From Pseudomonas nitroreducens (GTDB lineage Bacteria > Pseudomonadota > Gammaproteobacteria > Pseudomonadales > Pseudomonadaceae), in the NCBI RefSeq assembly GCF_024170165.1, contig NZ_JALJXP010000001.1, positions 434,001 to 498,000 of the forward strand: a DNA stretch of 64,000 nt. The letters run 5' to 3'. The notes below the pieces were generated by a model, which did not search any database, was not told where the DNA came from, and saw only the letters and a program-made list of their open reading frames with translations. Positions 1 to 7,793 of the stretch are shown piece by piece (the first letter of the stretch is position 1; every line of letters starts with the position of its first letter). The translations under genes were made by a program, and so were the position numbers.

Positions 1-59
1 CCGGCCTGGGCGGTGCCGGCGGCGAGGGTGAGGAGCAGGGCGATCAGCCAGGGGCGCAT
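1..59 (-). CDS. N-terminal fragment of an exported protein (cut by window edge)
   Basis: An ATG at 59 on the minus strand opens a frame that runs off the left edge. The visible residues are Met-Arg-Pro-Trp, then a leucine/alanine-rich stretch ending in TAQA, which reads as a Sec signal peptide with an AxA-type cleavage site. A weak GGAA ribosome site lies upstream. Too little is present to assign a family. The next gene on this strand starts beyond the 74-base gap to the right, so this may be the last gene of the same direction of transcription. Confidence 0.45.
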   Translation of the reverse strand, partial: MRPWLIALLLTLAAGTAQA

Positions 60-133
60 GAGGCGGTTCCGTTGCGGGTTCGGCGGTCAGTCTAACGCCG
101 GGCAATCGCGTGCTGCATTGCGCTGACGCAGGC

Positions 134-940
134 TCAGCGCAGCGGGCCGACGTTGCGCACGTAGAGGTCCTTGCCGCCTGAGCTGCCGATGCCGCGCGCC
201 TGCAGTTCGAAGCGCTTGGGGTGGCCCTTGATCAGGTCGCTGAGCTTCTTGAAGCCATACAGGCGCGGGTCGAAGGCCGGCTGCAGTTTGCTGATGTTCT
301 GCCCCAGGGCGCCCAGCTGCACCCAGTCGTCGTCGTCGCCGTCGATGTCGTCGAGCACCTTGGCGATGAAGTCCAGCGGGACTTTCTGCGACTTGGGTTT
401 GCTGGCCGGTTTCGGCGCTTCGGTGGTGCTCGGGGCGGCGGCCTTGTCGGTGGCCGGCGCGGGTTCGGCGACGGGCTCGGCGGCGGCGCGGAGGATCTCG
501 GTGTAGATGAATTTGTCGCAGGCAGAGACGAAGGGCTTGGGCGTCTTCTCCTCGCCGAAGCCGTAGACGGTCAGCCCTTCCTCGCGCAGCCGTGCTGCCA
601 GGCGGGTGAAGTCGCTGTCGCTGGACACCAGGCAGAAGCCGTCGAAGCGCCGCGTGTAGAGCAGGTCCATGGCGTCGATGATCAGCGCGCTGTCGGTGGC
701 GTTCTTGCCGCTGGTGTAGGCGAACTGCTGCATGGGCTGGATGGAGTGGTCGAGCAGCACCTGCTTCCACTTGCCCAGGTTGGGCTTGGTCCAGTCGCCG
801 TAGATGCGCTTGACGCTGGCGACGCCATACTTGGCGATCTCCTCGAACAACCCCTCGACGATGGCGGCGGGTGCATTGTCGGCGTCGATCAGGACGGCGA
901 GATGGGTCTGCTGGCGAGGGGAGGGAGACTTGTTGGCCAT
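134..940 (-). CDS. NYN-domain ribonuclease-like protein with C-terminal LOTUS/OST-HTH domain
   Basis: 268 residues. The N-terminal half (about 12-150) is a NYN/PIN-like fold: an early acidic motif (LIDADNAP), a central SGKNATDSALIIDAMDLL segment and SSDSDF supply the aspartates expected to bind metal in this nuclease family. A low-complexity Ala/Pro/Thr/Lys linker (about 152-185) leads to a C-terminal OST-HTH/LOTUS-like domain (about 187-268) with the typical LGxLGxxLxxxxPxFDPRxYGFKKLSDLI pattern. Family knowledge: NYN proteins cut or bind RNA, and bacterial LOTUS domains bind structured (G-rich) RNA. A role in RNA turnover is therefore inferred; the substrate is unknown. The ATG at 940 has an AAGGA ribosome site. 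It lies downstream of siaD on the same strand but is separated by about 90 bases and is probably a separate gene. Confidence 0.85.
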   Translation of the reverse strand: MANKSPSPRQQTHLAVLIDADNAPAAIVEGLFEEIAKYGVASVKRIYGDWTKPNLGKWKQVLLDHSIQPMQQFAYTSGKNATDSALIIDAMDLLYTRRFDGFCLVSSDSDFTRLAARLREEGLTVYGFGEEKTPKPFVSACDKFIYTEILRAAAEPVAEPAPATDKAAAPSTTEAPKPASKPKSQKVPLDFIAKVLDDIDGDDDDWVQLGALGQNISKLQPAFDPRLYGFKKLSDLIKGHPKRFELQARGIGSSGGKDLYVRNVGPLR

Positions 941-1029
941 GCTGCATCCTTTGCATGTGGTCCATGGACCTTAATCAGGTTCACCCCGGGATGCCAGTCA
1001 CGCGGAAGCATTCGTGCGTGCGGGCCGTC

Positions 1030-1818
1030 TCAGGCCGTGGCGAACTCGCATTTGTCGCGCCCGCTGCGCTTGGCGTCGAGCAGGGCGGCGTCGGCGCGGC
1101 TGAGGGTCTGGGAGTAGCTTTCGCCCGGGTGGTGCTCGGCGACGCCGAAGCTGGCGGTCACCGACAGGGCGTTGGTGCCTACGCGCACGGCCAGGCAGCG
1201 GATGTCGTTGCGCACCCGTTCGATGATGGCGGCGGCGTCGGTCAGGCGGGTGTCGGGGAGGATCAGCAGGAATTCCTCGCCGCCCCAGCGACCGCAGAGG
1301 TCGTACTGGCGCAGGGCGGACTCCATGGCGCGGCCGATTTCCACCAGCACGCGGTCGCCCACTTCATGACCCCAGGTGTCGTTGACCTGCTTGAAGCGGT
1401 CGACGTCGAGCATGGCCAGCACGTAGGACTCGCCGTGGCGCTGGGCGCGTTCGCTTTCTTCGCGCAGGCGCTCCATCAGCAGGCGGCGGTTGGCGATGCC
1501 GGTGAGGGTGTCGTGGGTCGAGGCTTCCTTCAGCGCGACGTTGAGGTCACGCATCATGTCCTGGTAGCGGTCGGAGATGCGCGCGACCTTTTCCAGCTGG
1601 CGCAGCTGCTTGTGGTAGCGCTCGGAGAGGGTGCTGTTCTGCTGCCGGGCCATGGACTGGAAACCGTCGGAGATCCGCGCGATGCGCTCCAGGCGCGCGA
1701 GCTGGTCGAGGGATTGCTGGTGCTTCTGGTACAGGGCTTCGCGCAGCGGGTGCCCTTCGTACTGTGGGTCGGCCAGCAGGTCTTCGATCAGCAGGTCCAG
1801 CTCGCGCTCGCTAGTCAT
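1030..1818 (-). CDS. siaD: Diguanylate cyclase SiaD (GGDEF)
   Basis: 262 residues, soluble. The N-terminal 100 residues are helical and contain two similar blocks (LERIARISDGFQSM near 43 and LEKVARISDRYQDM near 75), expected to form the stalk that SiaC binds. The C-terminal GGDEF domain has GGEEF at 179-183. An RxxD inhibitory site (RQYD, 170-173) sits five residues before it, so product inhibition by c-di-GMP is expected. Known family role: makes c-di-GMP from two GTP and is activated by unphosphorylated SiaC, driving aggregation and biofilm formation. It is the last gene of siaABCD, five bases after siaC, so co-transcription is likely. Confidence 0.93.
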   Translation of the reverse strand: MTSERELDLLIEDLLADPQYEGHPLREALYQKHQQSLDQLARLERIARISDGFQSMARQQNSTLSERYHKQLRQLEKVARISDRYQDMMRDLNVALKEASTHDTLTGIANRRLLMERLREESERAQRHGESYVLAMLDVDRFKQVNDTWGHEVGDRVLVEIGRAMESALRQYDLCGRWGGEEFLLILPDTRLTDAAAIIERVRNDIRCLAVRVGTNALSVTASFGVAEHHPGESYSQTLSRADAALLDAKRSGRDKCEFATA

Positions 1819-1823
1819 GGCTC

Positions 1824-2204
1824 TTACTCGTCGTAGGCTTGGATGACGAACGGGAAGGTGCAGTCCTCGCGGAATTCCTCGGCCAGTTCGGCGACGCGCT
1901 CGTTGCGTCGGTCATAGTGCCACGCGACGCTCGTGGCGCGGCCCTGGCCGTGGGCTTCTTCGAGCAGGTCGAAGATGTCCATCATGGCCTTGATCGAGCT
2001 GGTGTTGAGGTACAGCAGGCGCAGGTCGAGTTCCAGCGGGCGCTGTTCCTGGGTGAGGAAGCGTTCGACCCACTCGATGACCTGGCCGAACAGCTCGAAG
2101 GAGTTCTCCGGGTAGGAGTCGCCCTGCATCGCGAGGATGCCGGCCTGCCAGTCGCCGTGGATCTGCGGGGTGGATTGGGTTCCGGTGACGTTGAGATCGC
2201 TCAT
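1824..2204 (-). CDS. siaC: SiaC, phospho-switch partner of the diguanylate cyclase
   Basis: 126 residues, DUF1987 family, all soluble. Thr68 within LLYLNTSSIKAM falls exactly at the position of the phosphorylated threonine known for P. aeruginosa SiaC. Known role: SiaB phosphorylates and SiaA dephosphorylates this threonine, and only unphosphorylated SiaC binds and activates SiaD. The gene sits between siaB (25-base gap) and siaD (5-base gap) on the minus strand. Size and context match the family closely. Confidence 0.93.
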   Translation of the reverse strand: MSDLNVTGTQSTPQIHGDWQAGILAMQGDSYPENSFELFGQVIEWVERFLTQEQRPLELDLRLLYLNTSSIKAMMDIFDLLEEAHGQGRATSVAWHYDRRNERVAELAEEFREDCTFPFVIQAYDE

Positions 2205-2229
2205 GTCGGGTCTTCCTGAATTTCGCGGT

Positions 2230-2772
2230 TCAGATCACGGCGCGCAGGCTGAAGAAGGCGCGGCCGTCGGGTTGTTCGGTGAGGGAGGTCTTGAGCGGCG
2301 CGCTGGATTTGCGGGCGATGTCCAGCAGGCCAAGGCCTGCGCCGGTGGAGGCTTCGGCGTCGCGCGGGCGGCGCAGCTGTTCCTTGTAGGCCGCCTTGAG
2401 CTGGGCCTTGTCGAGCCCGGCGATGGCTTCGATGCTGCGCACCAGGCCCTGGCCGTCGGCCAGTTGCACCAGGTTGCCGGCGGAGACCACGTAGTGGCCT
2501 TCGTCATCCCGCGCGATGGCCACGGTGGCCGAGGCCTCCTGGTCGTTGTAGCCGCGCTGGGTGGCGTAGTGGCGGATGTTCTGGGTCATCTCGATGTAGA
2601 CGGCGAACACGTCCATCGCTTCGCTGGGGTGTGCCTGTTCGGCCTGCAGGTAGTTGCGCAGCGCGTGGCCGATTTCCTCGATCAGGCTGCGCGAGATGGG
2701 CCCGTTGAAGCAGAGCAATATGCGTTGCCGGGTGAAGCTCTCGCGCATGGCCAACAGATCTAGCGATTCCAT
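2230..2772 (-). CDS. siaB: SiaB, SiaC kinase
   Basis: 180 residues. It matches the SiaB/DUF6272 type by size, context and its MESLDLLAMRESF start. In P. aeruginosa SiaB is the threonine kinase that phosphorylates SiaC and so turns off SiaD. The glycine-rich stretch GAGLGLLDIARKS near residue 142 resembles the ATP-lid region of GHKL-type kinases; that reading is inference. It starts 10 bases after the siaA stop and is surely in the same operon. Confidence 0.9.
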   Translation of the reverse strand: MESLDLLAMRESFTRQRILLCFNGPISRSLIEEIGHALRNYLQAEQAHPSEAMDVFAVYIEMTQNIRHYATQRGYNDQEASATVAIARDDEGHYVVSAGNLVQLADGQGLVRSIEAIAGLDKAQLKAAYKEQLRRPRDAEASTGAGLGLLDIARKSSAPLKTSLTEQPDGRAFFSLRAVI

Positions 2773-2782
2773 GGATTAACCC

Positions 2783-4771
2783 CTAGTCGAAGCGGAAAGA
2801 GAGAATGGTGATGTCGTCGCGCTGCGGCTGCTCGCCCTGGTACTGGGCGAGGGTAGCGGCGAACACGTCGGCCTGCTCGGCCAGCGGTCGGCGCGCGTGG
2901 TTGCGCAGCAGGTCGGCGAAGCGGCTGTTGCCGAAGCCGAAGCCGTGCTCGCCGCCGGCCTGGTCGAGGAAGCCGTCGGTGCACAGGTAATAGGTCCAGC
3001 CGGTTTCCATCGGGATTTCCACATCCTGATAGTCGCCCTGGCGCTTGTCGCCGATGGCGCGGCGCGCGCCCTTGTATTCGCGCACCTCGCTGCCGTCGCT
3101 GGCGAACAGGGAAATCTTCGCGCCGGAGAAGTGCAGCAGCTTGCGCTGGTGATCGACGCGCACCAGGCCGGCATCCATGTTGGTGGCCAGCGAGTGGGTG
3201 AACTCTTCCTGGCCGAGCATGCCGCGCATCACGTGGTCGGTCTCGTGCAGGATGGCCGCCGGGTCGTGGCTCTTCACGCTGTCGATGGCGTGGTCGATGG
3301 CGGCCAGGGCGAGCATGGTCATCAGCGCGCCGGGCACGCCGTGGCCGGCGCAATCCACCACGCCGATCAGGCTGTCGACGGGGCCTTCGCGGTAGATGTA
3401 GAAGTCGCCGCCGACCACGTCGCGGGGTTTCCACAGGACGAAGTGGTGCTGGCCGAGGGAGGCCTGCAGCTGGCGATCGGGGAGAATGGCGCGCTGGATC
3501 AGGCTGGCGTAGTCGATGGAGTCGCCGATCTTCTTCTGCGCGGCGGCCATCTCGCGGTTGGCCGCTTCCAGGGCCTGGGTGCGCTGCTGGACCTTGTCTT
3601 CCAGCTCCTCGGTGTGCCGGCGGACCTGGTCGGCCATGCTGGCGAAGGCGCTGGACAGCTCGCCGATCTCGTCCGGGCGGGTGCGCGGCAGCGGGCTGTC
3701 GTACTGCCCGGCGGCGATCGCCTTGGCCGACTGCTTGAGGCCGCGCAGCGGGCGCAGCACCAGCAGGTCGACGGTGTAGGCGAAGCCGATCAGCAGGATC
3801 GCCAGCAACCCGGCGAGGGTGCCCACCAGCGGCCAGATCCAGCGGCTGTCGAGCACTTGCGCGGCGTGCAGGTCGATGGCGCTGAGTACGTGCCAGCGCA
3901 GCTGCGGGATGTAGGCGGTGGCGATCAGCTGTTCCTTGCCGTCGAGGGTGCCCCACATGGTTTCCACTTCGCCGGGGTTGGCCTCGGCCTGGCGCAGGGT
4001 CTGACGCAGGGCGGTGCGCTCCTGGTCATTGGCCAGCAGGTCGTAGACATGGTGCCTGGCCTGCCCGCTGGAGCCGGAGGAGAAGGCGATCAGGCGGGTG
4101 TCCGGGTGCGCCTGGATGGCACCGTCGGGGTCGACGATCATCGGCGTCACCCCGGCTTCGCGGCGCGAGATGAACTGGTCGAGGAACTCGGTGAGGTCCA
4201 GGCCGCCACCGGCCAGGCCGACTTTCTCGTTGCCGGCGCGCACCACCATGTTGAACCAGACCTTGGTGACCTTCAGCTTGGCGTCGTAGTTGACGTTGAT
4301 GTTGTAGGTCTCGTCGCGGGCCAGGGTATCGAAGTACCAGCGGTCCTGCGGGTCGGTGTCGCTGAGGGTATAGCGCGGCGAGTTGGAGAGCGGCGAGCTG
4401 GAGTCGTTGAAGTAGTAGTGGCGCGAGGAGTCCACCACGACGAAGTAGGAGTAGTTGTGCTGGTCCGCGCGGAAGCCTTCGGCCTCGCGGAAGAACAGCG
4501 CCCGGCGCGCCGGGTCGTTCTCGGACAGCAGCCAGTCCTGCGTCACCACGGACTCGGCCAGGCGCCGTGAGAGCGCCAGCTCGCGGATCACCGGCGCGAT
4601 GATCTTCTGCTGGTTGAGCAGCGTGAAGTTTCTCGCGAAGGCGAGGCCGAAATGCGTGCGGATGTCCTCCATGGCTTTCCAGCCCAGCATGACTGCCGGT
4701 ACCAGCGCCAGGAGACAGGCGATGAGCAATGCCACCACCGATTTGCCGCGCAACCCCCATCTTGCCGCCAT
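2783..4771 (-). CDS. siaA: SiaA, membrane PP2C-type phosphatase with dCache and HAMP
   Basis: 662 residues from the ATG at 4771, close to the length I recall for PAO1 SiaA. An in-frame TTG at 4828 would add 19 residues but has no ribosome site. Order: transmembrane helix about 10-31; large periplasmic dCache-like sensor; second helix (WPLVGTLAGLLAILLIGFAY) about 312-333; HAMP; coiled coil; then a SpoIIE/PP2C phosphatase domain with VVGGDFY and VDCAGHGVPGALMT supplying the metal-binding aspartates and a terminal DDITIL motif. Known role: dephosphorylates SiaC in response to an outside cue, releasing SiaC to activate SiaD. It is the first gene of the sia operon. The promoter should lie in the AT-rich stretch 4815-4910. 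Confidence 0.93.
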   Translation of the reverse strand: MAARWGLRGKSVVALLIACLLALVPAVMLGWKAMEDIRTHFGLAFARNFTLLNQQKIIAPVIRELALSRRLAESVVTQDWLLSENDPARRALFFREAEGFRADQHNYSYFVVVDSSRHYYFNDSSSPLSNSPRYTLSDTDPQDRWYFDTLARDETYNINVNYDAKLKVTKVWFNMVVRAGNEKVGLAGGGLDLTEFLDQFISRREAGVTPMIVDPDGAIQAHPDTRLIAFSSGSSGQARHHVYDLLANDQERTALRQTLRQAEANPGEVETMWGTLDGKEQLIATAYIPQLRWHVLSAIDLHAAQVLDSRWIWPLVGTLAGLLAILLIGFAYTVDLLVLRPLRGLKQSAKAIAAGQYDSPLPRTRPDEIGELSSAFASMADQVRRHTEELEDKVQQRTQALEAANREMAAAQKKIGDSIDYASLIQRAILPDRQLQASLGQHHFVLWKPRDVVGGDFYIYREGPVDSLIGVVDCAGHGVPGALMTMLALAAIDHAIDSVKSHDPAAILHETDHVMRGMLGQEEFTHSLATNMDAGLVRVDHQRKLLHFSGAKISLFASDGSEVREYKGARRAIGDKRQGDYQDVEIPMETGWTYYLCTDGFLDQAGGEHGFGFGNSRFADLLRNHARRPLAEQADVFAATLAQYQGEQPQRDDITILSFRFD

Positions 4772-4961
4772 GGCTATCTTGTTTCCCCGTGTCGCCCGCC
4801 GTGTGCCGGTCTTTTGGCGAAAGCTCAATTGTGCATTTTGTATACGGGCACAATCAAACCAATTTGATATCGTATCGCCATATTATTGGCGCCAGTCAAT
4901 TGGCCGAAGTCTAGACGCTGTGGGAAAAGGCGCTCGATCGCCCGAGACGATTCCCGCACAA

Positions 4962-6017
4962 CTAGACTCTGTTCCCGCTTCCGCTCTGGCGTGCCTGCTG
5001 TAGGAGCGAGCCTGCTATGCGTTCCAGCGGCAGGACCTCCTTGGCCGCGCCCAGCTCCACCGCCTCGCGGGGCATGCCGTAGACCACGCAGGTGGCCTCG
5101 TCCTGGGCGACGGTGTGGCCGCCGGCCTGACGGATCGCCTGCAAGCCCCGGGCCCCATCCTTGCCCATGCCGGTGAGCAGGGCGGCGATGAGGTTGCGCC
5201 CGGCGCAGCGGGCGAGGGAGTTGAACATCACGTCCACCGCCGGCCTGTGGCCATTGACCGCAGCCTCGCGGTGCAGCCGCACGACGTAGTTGGCGCCGCT
5301 GCGCTGGACTTCCATGTGGAAGTCGCCGGGGGCGAGCAGCACATGGCCGGGGAGGATGCGGTCGCCGTCGCGGGCTTCGCGCACTGACAGGCGTGTCTGA
5401 CGGTCCAGGCGATCGGCGTAGGATTTGGTGAAGCCCGGCGGCATGTGCAGCGTGACCACGGTGCCGGGGCAGTCCGGCGGCAGGCCCAGCAGCACTTCCT
5501 TGATCGCCTCGGTACCGCCGGTGGAGGCGCCGATGGCGAAGATCTTCTCGGTGCTCAGCAGCGGCGCGCTGCCAGTTGCCGGTGCATCGGACGGTGCGAC
5601 GGGGCGAGCACGGGGCAGGCGCGCGCGTGCGGCGGCCTTGAGCTTGGCGCAGATTTCCTCGGCATAGGCCTGCATGCCCTCGGCAATGCCCAGGCGCGGC
5701 TTGGCGATGAAGTCGATGGCGCCCAGCTCCAGCGCGCGCAGGGTGGCCTCGGAGCCCTTCTCGGTGAGCGAGGAGATCATCAGTACCGGGGTCGGCCGGC
5801 CTTTCATCAGTTTGTCGAGAAAGGTCAGGCCGTCCATGCGCGGCATTTCCACGTCGAGGGTGATGACGTCCGGCGAGTGCTGCTTGATCAGGTCGCGGGC
5901 GACGAAGGCGTCGGGCGCCGCGCCCACCAGTTGCAGCTCCGGGTCGTTGTGGATGATGTCCTTGAGCAGGCTGCGAATCAGCGCCGAGTCGTCGACGATC
6001 AGGACCTTGACGGCCAT
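4962..6017 (-). CDS. cheB: CheB methylesterase/response regulator of the che2 cluster
   Basis: 351 residues. Receiver domain 1-120 with acidic pocket IVDDS and phospho-acceptor Asp55 (VITLDVEMPRMDG). Linker, then a CheB methylesterase domain with the nucleophile serine in GASTGGTEAI, an HMPPGFTKSYADRLD block and C-terminal catalytic aspartate in ALLTGMGKDGARGL. It removes methyl groups from (or deamidates) receptor glutamyl sites, opposing CheR. The start ATG at 6017 is 15 bases after the cheD stop. The last dozen codons run through sequence that resembles half of a GTAGGAGCG repeat (5000-5011 on the plus strand), so the C-terminus may be remodelled by repeat DNA. Confidence 0.93.
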   Translation of the reverse strand: MAVKVLIVDDSALIRSLLKDIIHNDPELQLVGAAPDAFVARDLIKQHSPDVITLDVEMPRMDGLTFLDKLMKGRPTPVLMISSLTEKGSEATLRALELGAIDFIAKPRLGIAEGMQAYAEEICAKLKAAARARLPRARPVAPSDAPATGSAPLLSTEKIFAIGASTGGTEAIKEVLLGLPPDCPGTVVTLHMPPGFTKSYADRLDRQTRLSVREARDGDRILPGHVLLAPGDFHMEVQRSGANYVVRLHREAAVNGHRPAVDVMFNSLARCAGRNLIAALLTGMGKDGARGLQAIRQAGGHTVAQDEATCVVYGMPREAVELGAAKEVLPLERIAGSLLQQARQSGSGNRV

Positions 6018-6032
6018 CGGGCGTCCCTCCTT

Positions 6033-6626
6033 TCAGAACAGGTCGATGCTCCCGCCGCGCTCCCGACGGGACAGTTGCTGGCAGTACTGCCGCTCGCGCT
6101 GCAGCACCGTGTCGTTGGCCAGGGTACGCAGCTTGCGCACCAGCACCCGGCCGCTGCCGGGGAAGAAATAGACCTTGCGCGGGTGCACGTCGAGCAGGTC
6201 CTGGGCGGCCAGCGGGATGCCTTCGTCCTCCAGGTATTGCAGGACGAACTCGACGTTGCGCTGGCCGATGTCGGCGCTGAGGTTCTTCAGCACCGAGCCG
6301 CCGCCGAACACCTTGGCCTCGAAGTGCCGGCGCTGGGCGCCGCGGCGCATCAGGCCGTTGATCAGCAGGTCCATGGCATGCACGCCGTAGCGCCCGGAGT
6401 TGGACAGCAGGCCCTGCACGCCGGTGTCGCCGGGCAGCATGAAGTGGTTCATGCCGCCCAGGCCGCTGCTGCGGTCGCGCAGGCAGACCGAAACGCAGGA
6501 GCCGAGCACGGTGACCAGCATCACCGGCTCGGCGGTGACGTAGCACTCGCCGGGCAGCAGCTTCACCGCCTCCATGCCGAAGCGCGGGTCGTAGTAGCGG
6601 TTGGGTTGGTCCAGGGCGGCGCCCAT
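6033..6626 (-). CDS. cheD: CheD receptor glutamine deamidase
   Basis: 197 residues from the ATG at 6626, which overlaps the cheR stop by one base (TGATG), showing translational coupling. The thiol active site is visible as GSCVSVCL (Cys) with GGMNHFMLP (His), and further conserved blocks YGVHAMDLLINGLMRRG and KVFGG follow. Known activity: deamidates glutamines in chemoreceptor methylation helices. Here it should act on the soluble receptor encoded upstream (7794-9818). A longer frame extends upstream through cheR but is a shadow. Confidence 0.93.
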   Translation of the reverse strand: MGAALDQPNRYYDPRFGMEAVKLLPGECYVTAEPVMLVTVLGSCVSVCLRDRSSGLGGMNHFMLPGDTGVQGLLSNSGRYGVHAMDLLINGLMRRGAQRRHFEAKVFGGGSVLKNLSADIGQRNVEFVLQYLEDEGIPLAAQDLLDVHPRKVYFFPGSGRVLVRKLRTLANDTVLQRERQYCQQLSRRERGGSIDLF

Positions 6627-7468
6627 CAATGATTCCCCACCGCCTGGTAGGTGGTGCGCCCCACCGAGCGCACCAGGTGGCTGGCGTGAACGAAGTTCTC
6701 CGAGTGCCCGGCGAAGAACAGCCCGCCGGGCCGCAGCAGGCGCACCATGCGTTCGAGCAGGCGGGTCTGGGTCGGCTTGTCGAAATAGATCATCACGTTG
6801 CGGCAGAAGATCGCGTCCAGGCCGCCGGGGATGCCCCAGTCCTTGTCCAGCAGGTTGATCTGCCGGTAGTCGATCATCTGCCGCAGCTCGCGCACCACCC
6901 GCGCCTTGCCGGCGTTGCCGCCAGTGCCACGAAGGAAGAAGCGCTTCTTCTGCGCGGGGCTCAGCGCTTCGATGCGCTCCAGCGGATAGATACCCTGGCG
7001 CGCGTGGCCGAGTACGCCGGTGTCGATGTCCGAGGCGATCAGCTCGATGGGCGGGGCGAAGCTGCCCAGCGCGTCCACCAGGGTCATGGCCATGGAGTAG
7101 GGCTCCTCGCCGGTACTCGACGCGGTGGACCAGAAACGCAGCGGCTGGTGGTCCTGCCACTGCTCGGCGGCGAAGCGGCCGAGGTGGTCGAAGTGGTGTT
7201 TCTCGCGGAAGAACGCGGTGAGGTTGGTGGTCAGCGCGTTGACGAACTGCTGCCACTCTTCCGCGTGGTTCTCCAGGTAGGCGAAGTACTCGGCGAAACT
7301 GCCCAGCCGCAGGCTGCGCAGGCGCCGCGAGAGGCGGCTGTAGACCAGTTGCTGCTTGTTCTCCGAGAGACTGATGCCGGCGTGCTGGTAGAGACGCTCA
7401 CGCACCTGCTGGAAGTCCCGGCGGGTGTAGTGGAATTCGTGCTCGGGGGCGGGCAGGTTGATCGACAT
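6626..7468 (-). CDS. cheR: CheR chemoreceptor methyltransferase
   Basis: 280 residues. N-terminal helical CheR-N domain (1-85, with LYQHAGISLSENKQQLVYSRLSRRLR), then a Rossmann SAM-binding methyltransferase domain with FWSTASSTGEEPYSMAM and the DAIFCRNVMIYFDK block. It transfers methyl from S-adenosylmethionine to receptor glutamates. The receptor upstream ends in DWEEF, the type of pentapeptide that CheR2 of P. aeruginosa binds through its beta-subdomain, so a dedicated pair is inferred. Genes cheR-cheD-cheB are tightly packed. Confidence 0.94.
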   Translation of the reverse strand: MSINLPAPEHEFHYTRRDFQQVRERLYQHAGISLSENKQQLVYSRLSRRLRSLRLGSFAEYFAYLENHAEEWQQFVNALTTNLTAFFREKHHFDHLGRFAAEQWQDHQPLRFWSTASSTGEEPYSMAMTLVDALGSFAPPIELIASDIDTGVLGHARQGIYPLERIEALSPAQKKRFFLRGTGGNAGKARVVRELRQMIDYRQINLLDKDWGIPGGLDAIFCRNVMIYFDKPTQTRLLERMVRLLRPGGLFFAGHSENFVHASHLVRSVGRTTYQAVGNH

Positions 7469-7496
7469 CGGGTTGTCTCGGTGGTGAGCCGGTTGC

Positions 7497-7533
7497 GTAG
7501 GGCGGATAGCGCCTGTGGCGTTATGCGCCCTAC
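7497..7533. repeat. Palindromic REP-type repeat (GTAGGGCG family)
   Basis: The arms GTAGGGCG and GCGCCCTAC flank an imperfect inner dyad (GATAGCGCC / GGCGTTAT). It is typical of a dispersed Pseudomonas intergenic palindrome. It is the only copy of this type noticed in the window. Confidence 0.6.
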
Positions 7534-7566
7534 ATCATTGGGTGGATCGGGAAAGTTCGGTGCTGG

Positions 7567-7682
7567 GCGTCGCCCTCTCCCTGAAGGGAGAGGGGACTGA
7601 ATGGCATCAAGTGGAACTCCGTGGCTCCCGGCCACGCCGATCGGCTCCCTCTCCCTTCAGGGAGAGGGCGGGGGGAGAGGGC
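7567..7682. repeat. Paired CCCTCTCCC palindrome element, copy 1 (inverted relative to the other copies)
   Basis: Two palindromes with arms CCCTCTCCC and GGGAGAGGG (centres near 7584 and 7659) bracket about 55 bases. Reverse-complemented, the order and inner words (GGGAGCCGATCGGCGTG after the first palindrome, CAGTCCCCTCTCCC before the last) match copies at 38736-38890 and 47683-47823, so this is one dispersed element family rather than chance palindromes. Confidence 0.75.
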
Positions 7683-7793
7683 GCCTCAGGCAAGGAGTCG
7701 CCGTGGAAAACCCATCCCTGACCATCCCTGGTCCGCGCGCGGCGGCCGACCCTCCCATTGCTCCGGCCGCCGCCATCCCTCAGCCCCGCCCGA

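Larger units (their letters stand above)
7469..7793. other. Intergenic region with two repeat elements inside the che2 cluster
   Basis: This 325-base spacer separates the receptor stop (7794) from the cheR start. It has no convincing gene. It holds a palindrome starting GTAGGGCGGATAGCG and ending in its inverted partner GCGCCCTAC (7497-7533), and a pair of CCCTCTCCC palindromes (7573-7680) described separately. The repeats may separate cheRDB from the genes upstream at the mRNA level. Confidence 0.7.

Noticed and set aside
2897..4570. 557-codon plus-strand frame opposite siaA
   Set aside because: Shadow frame; SiaA domains on the minus strand are complete.
4772..4828. Longer SiaA start at 4828
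   Set aside because: It is a TTG without a ribosome site; the ATG at 4771 gives the usual family length.
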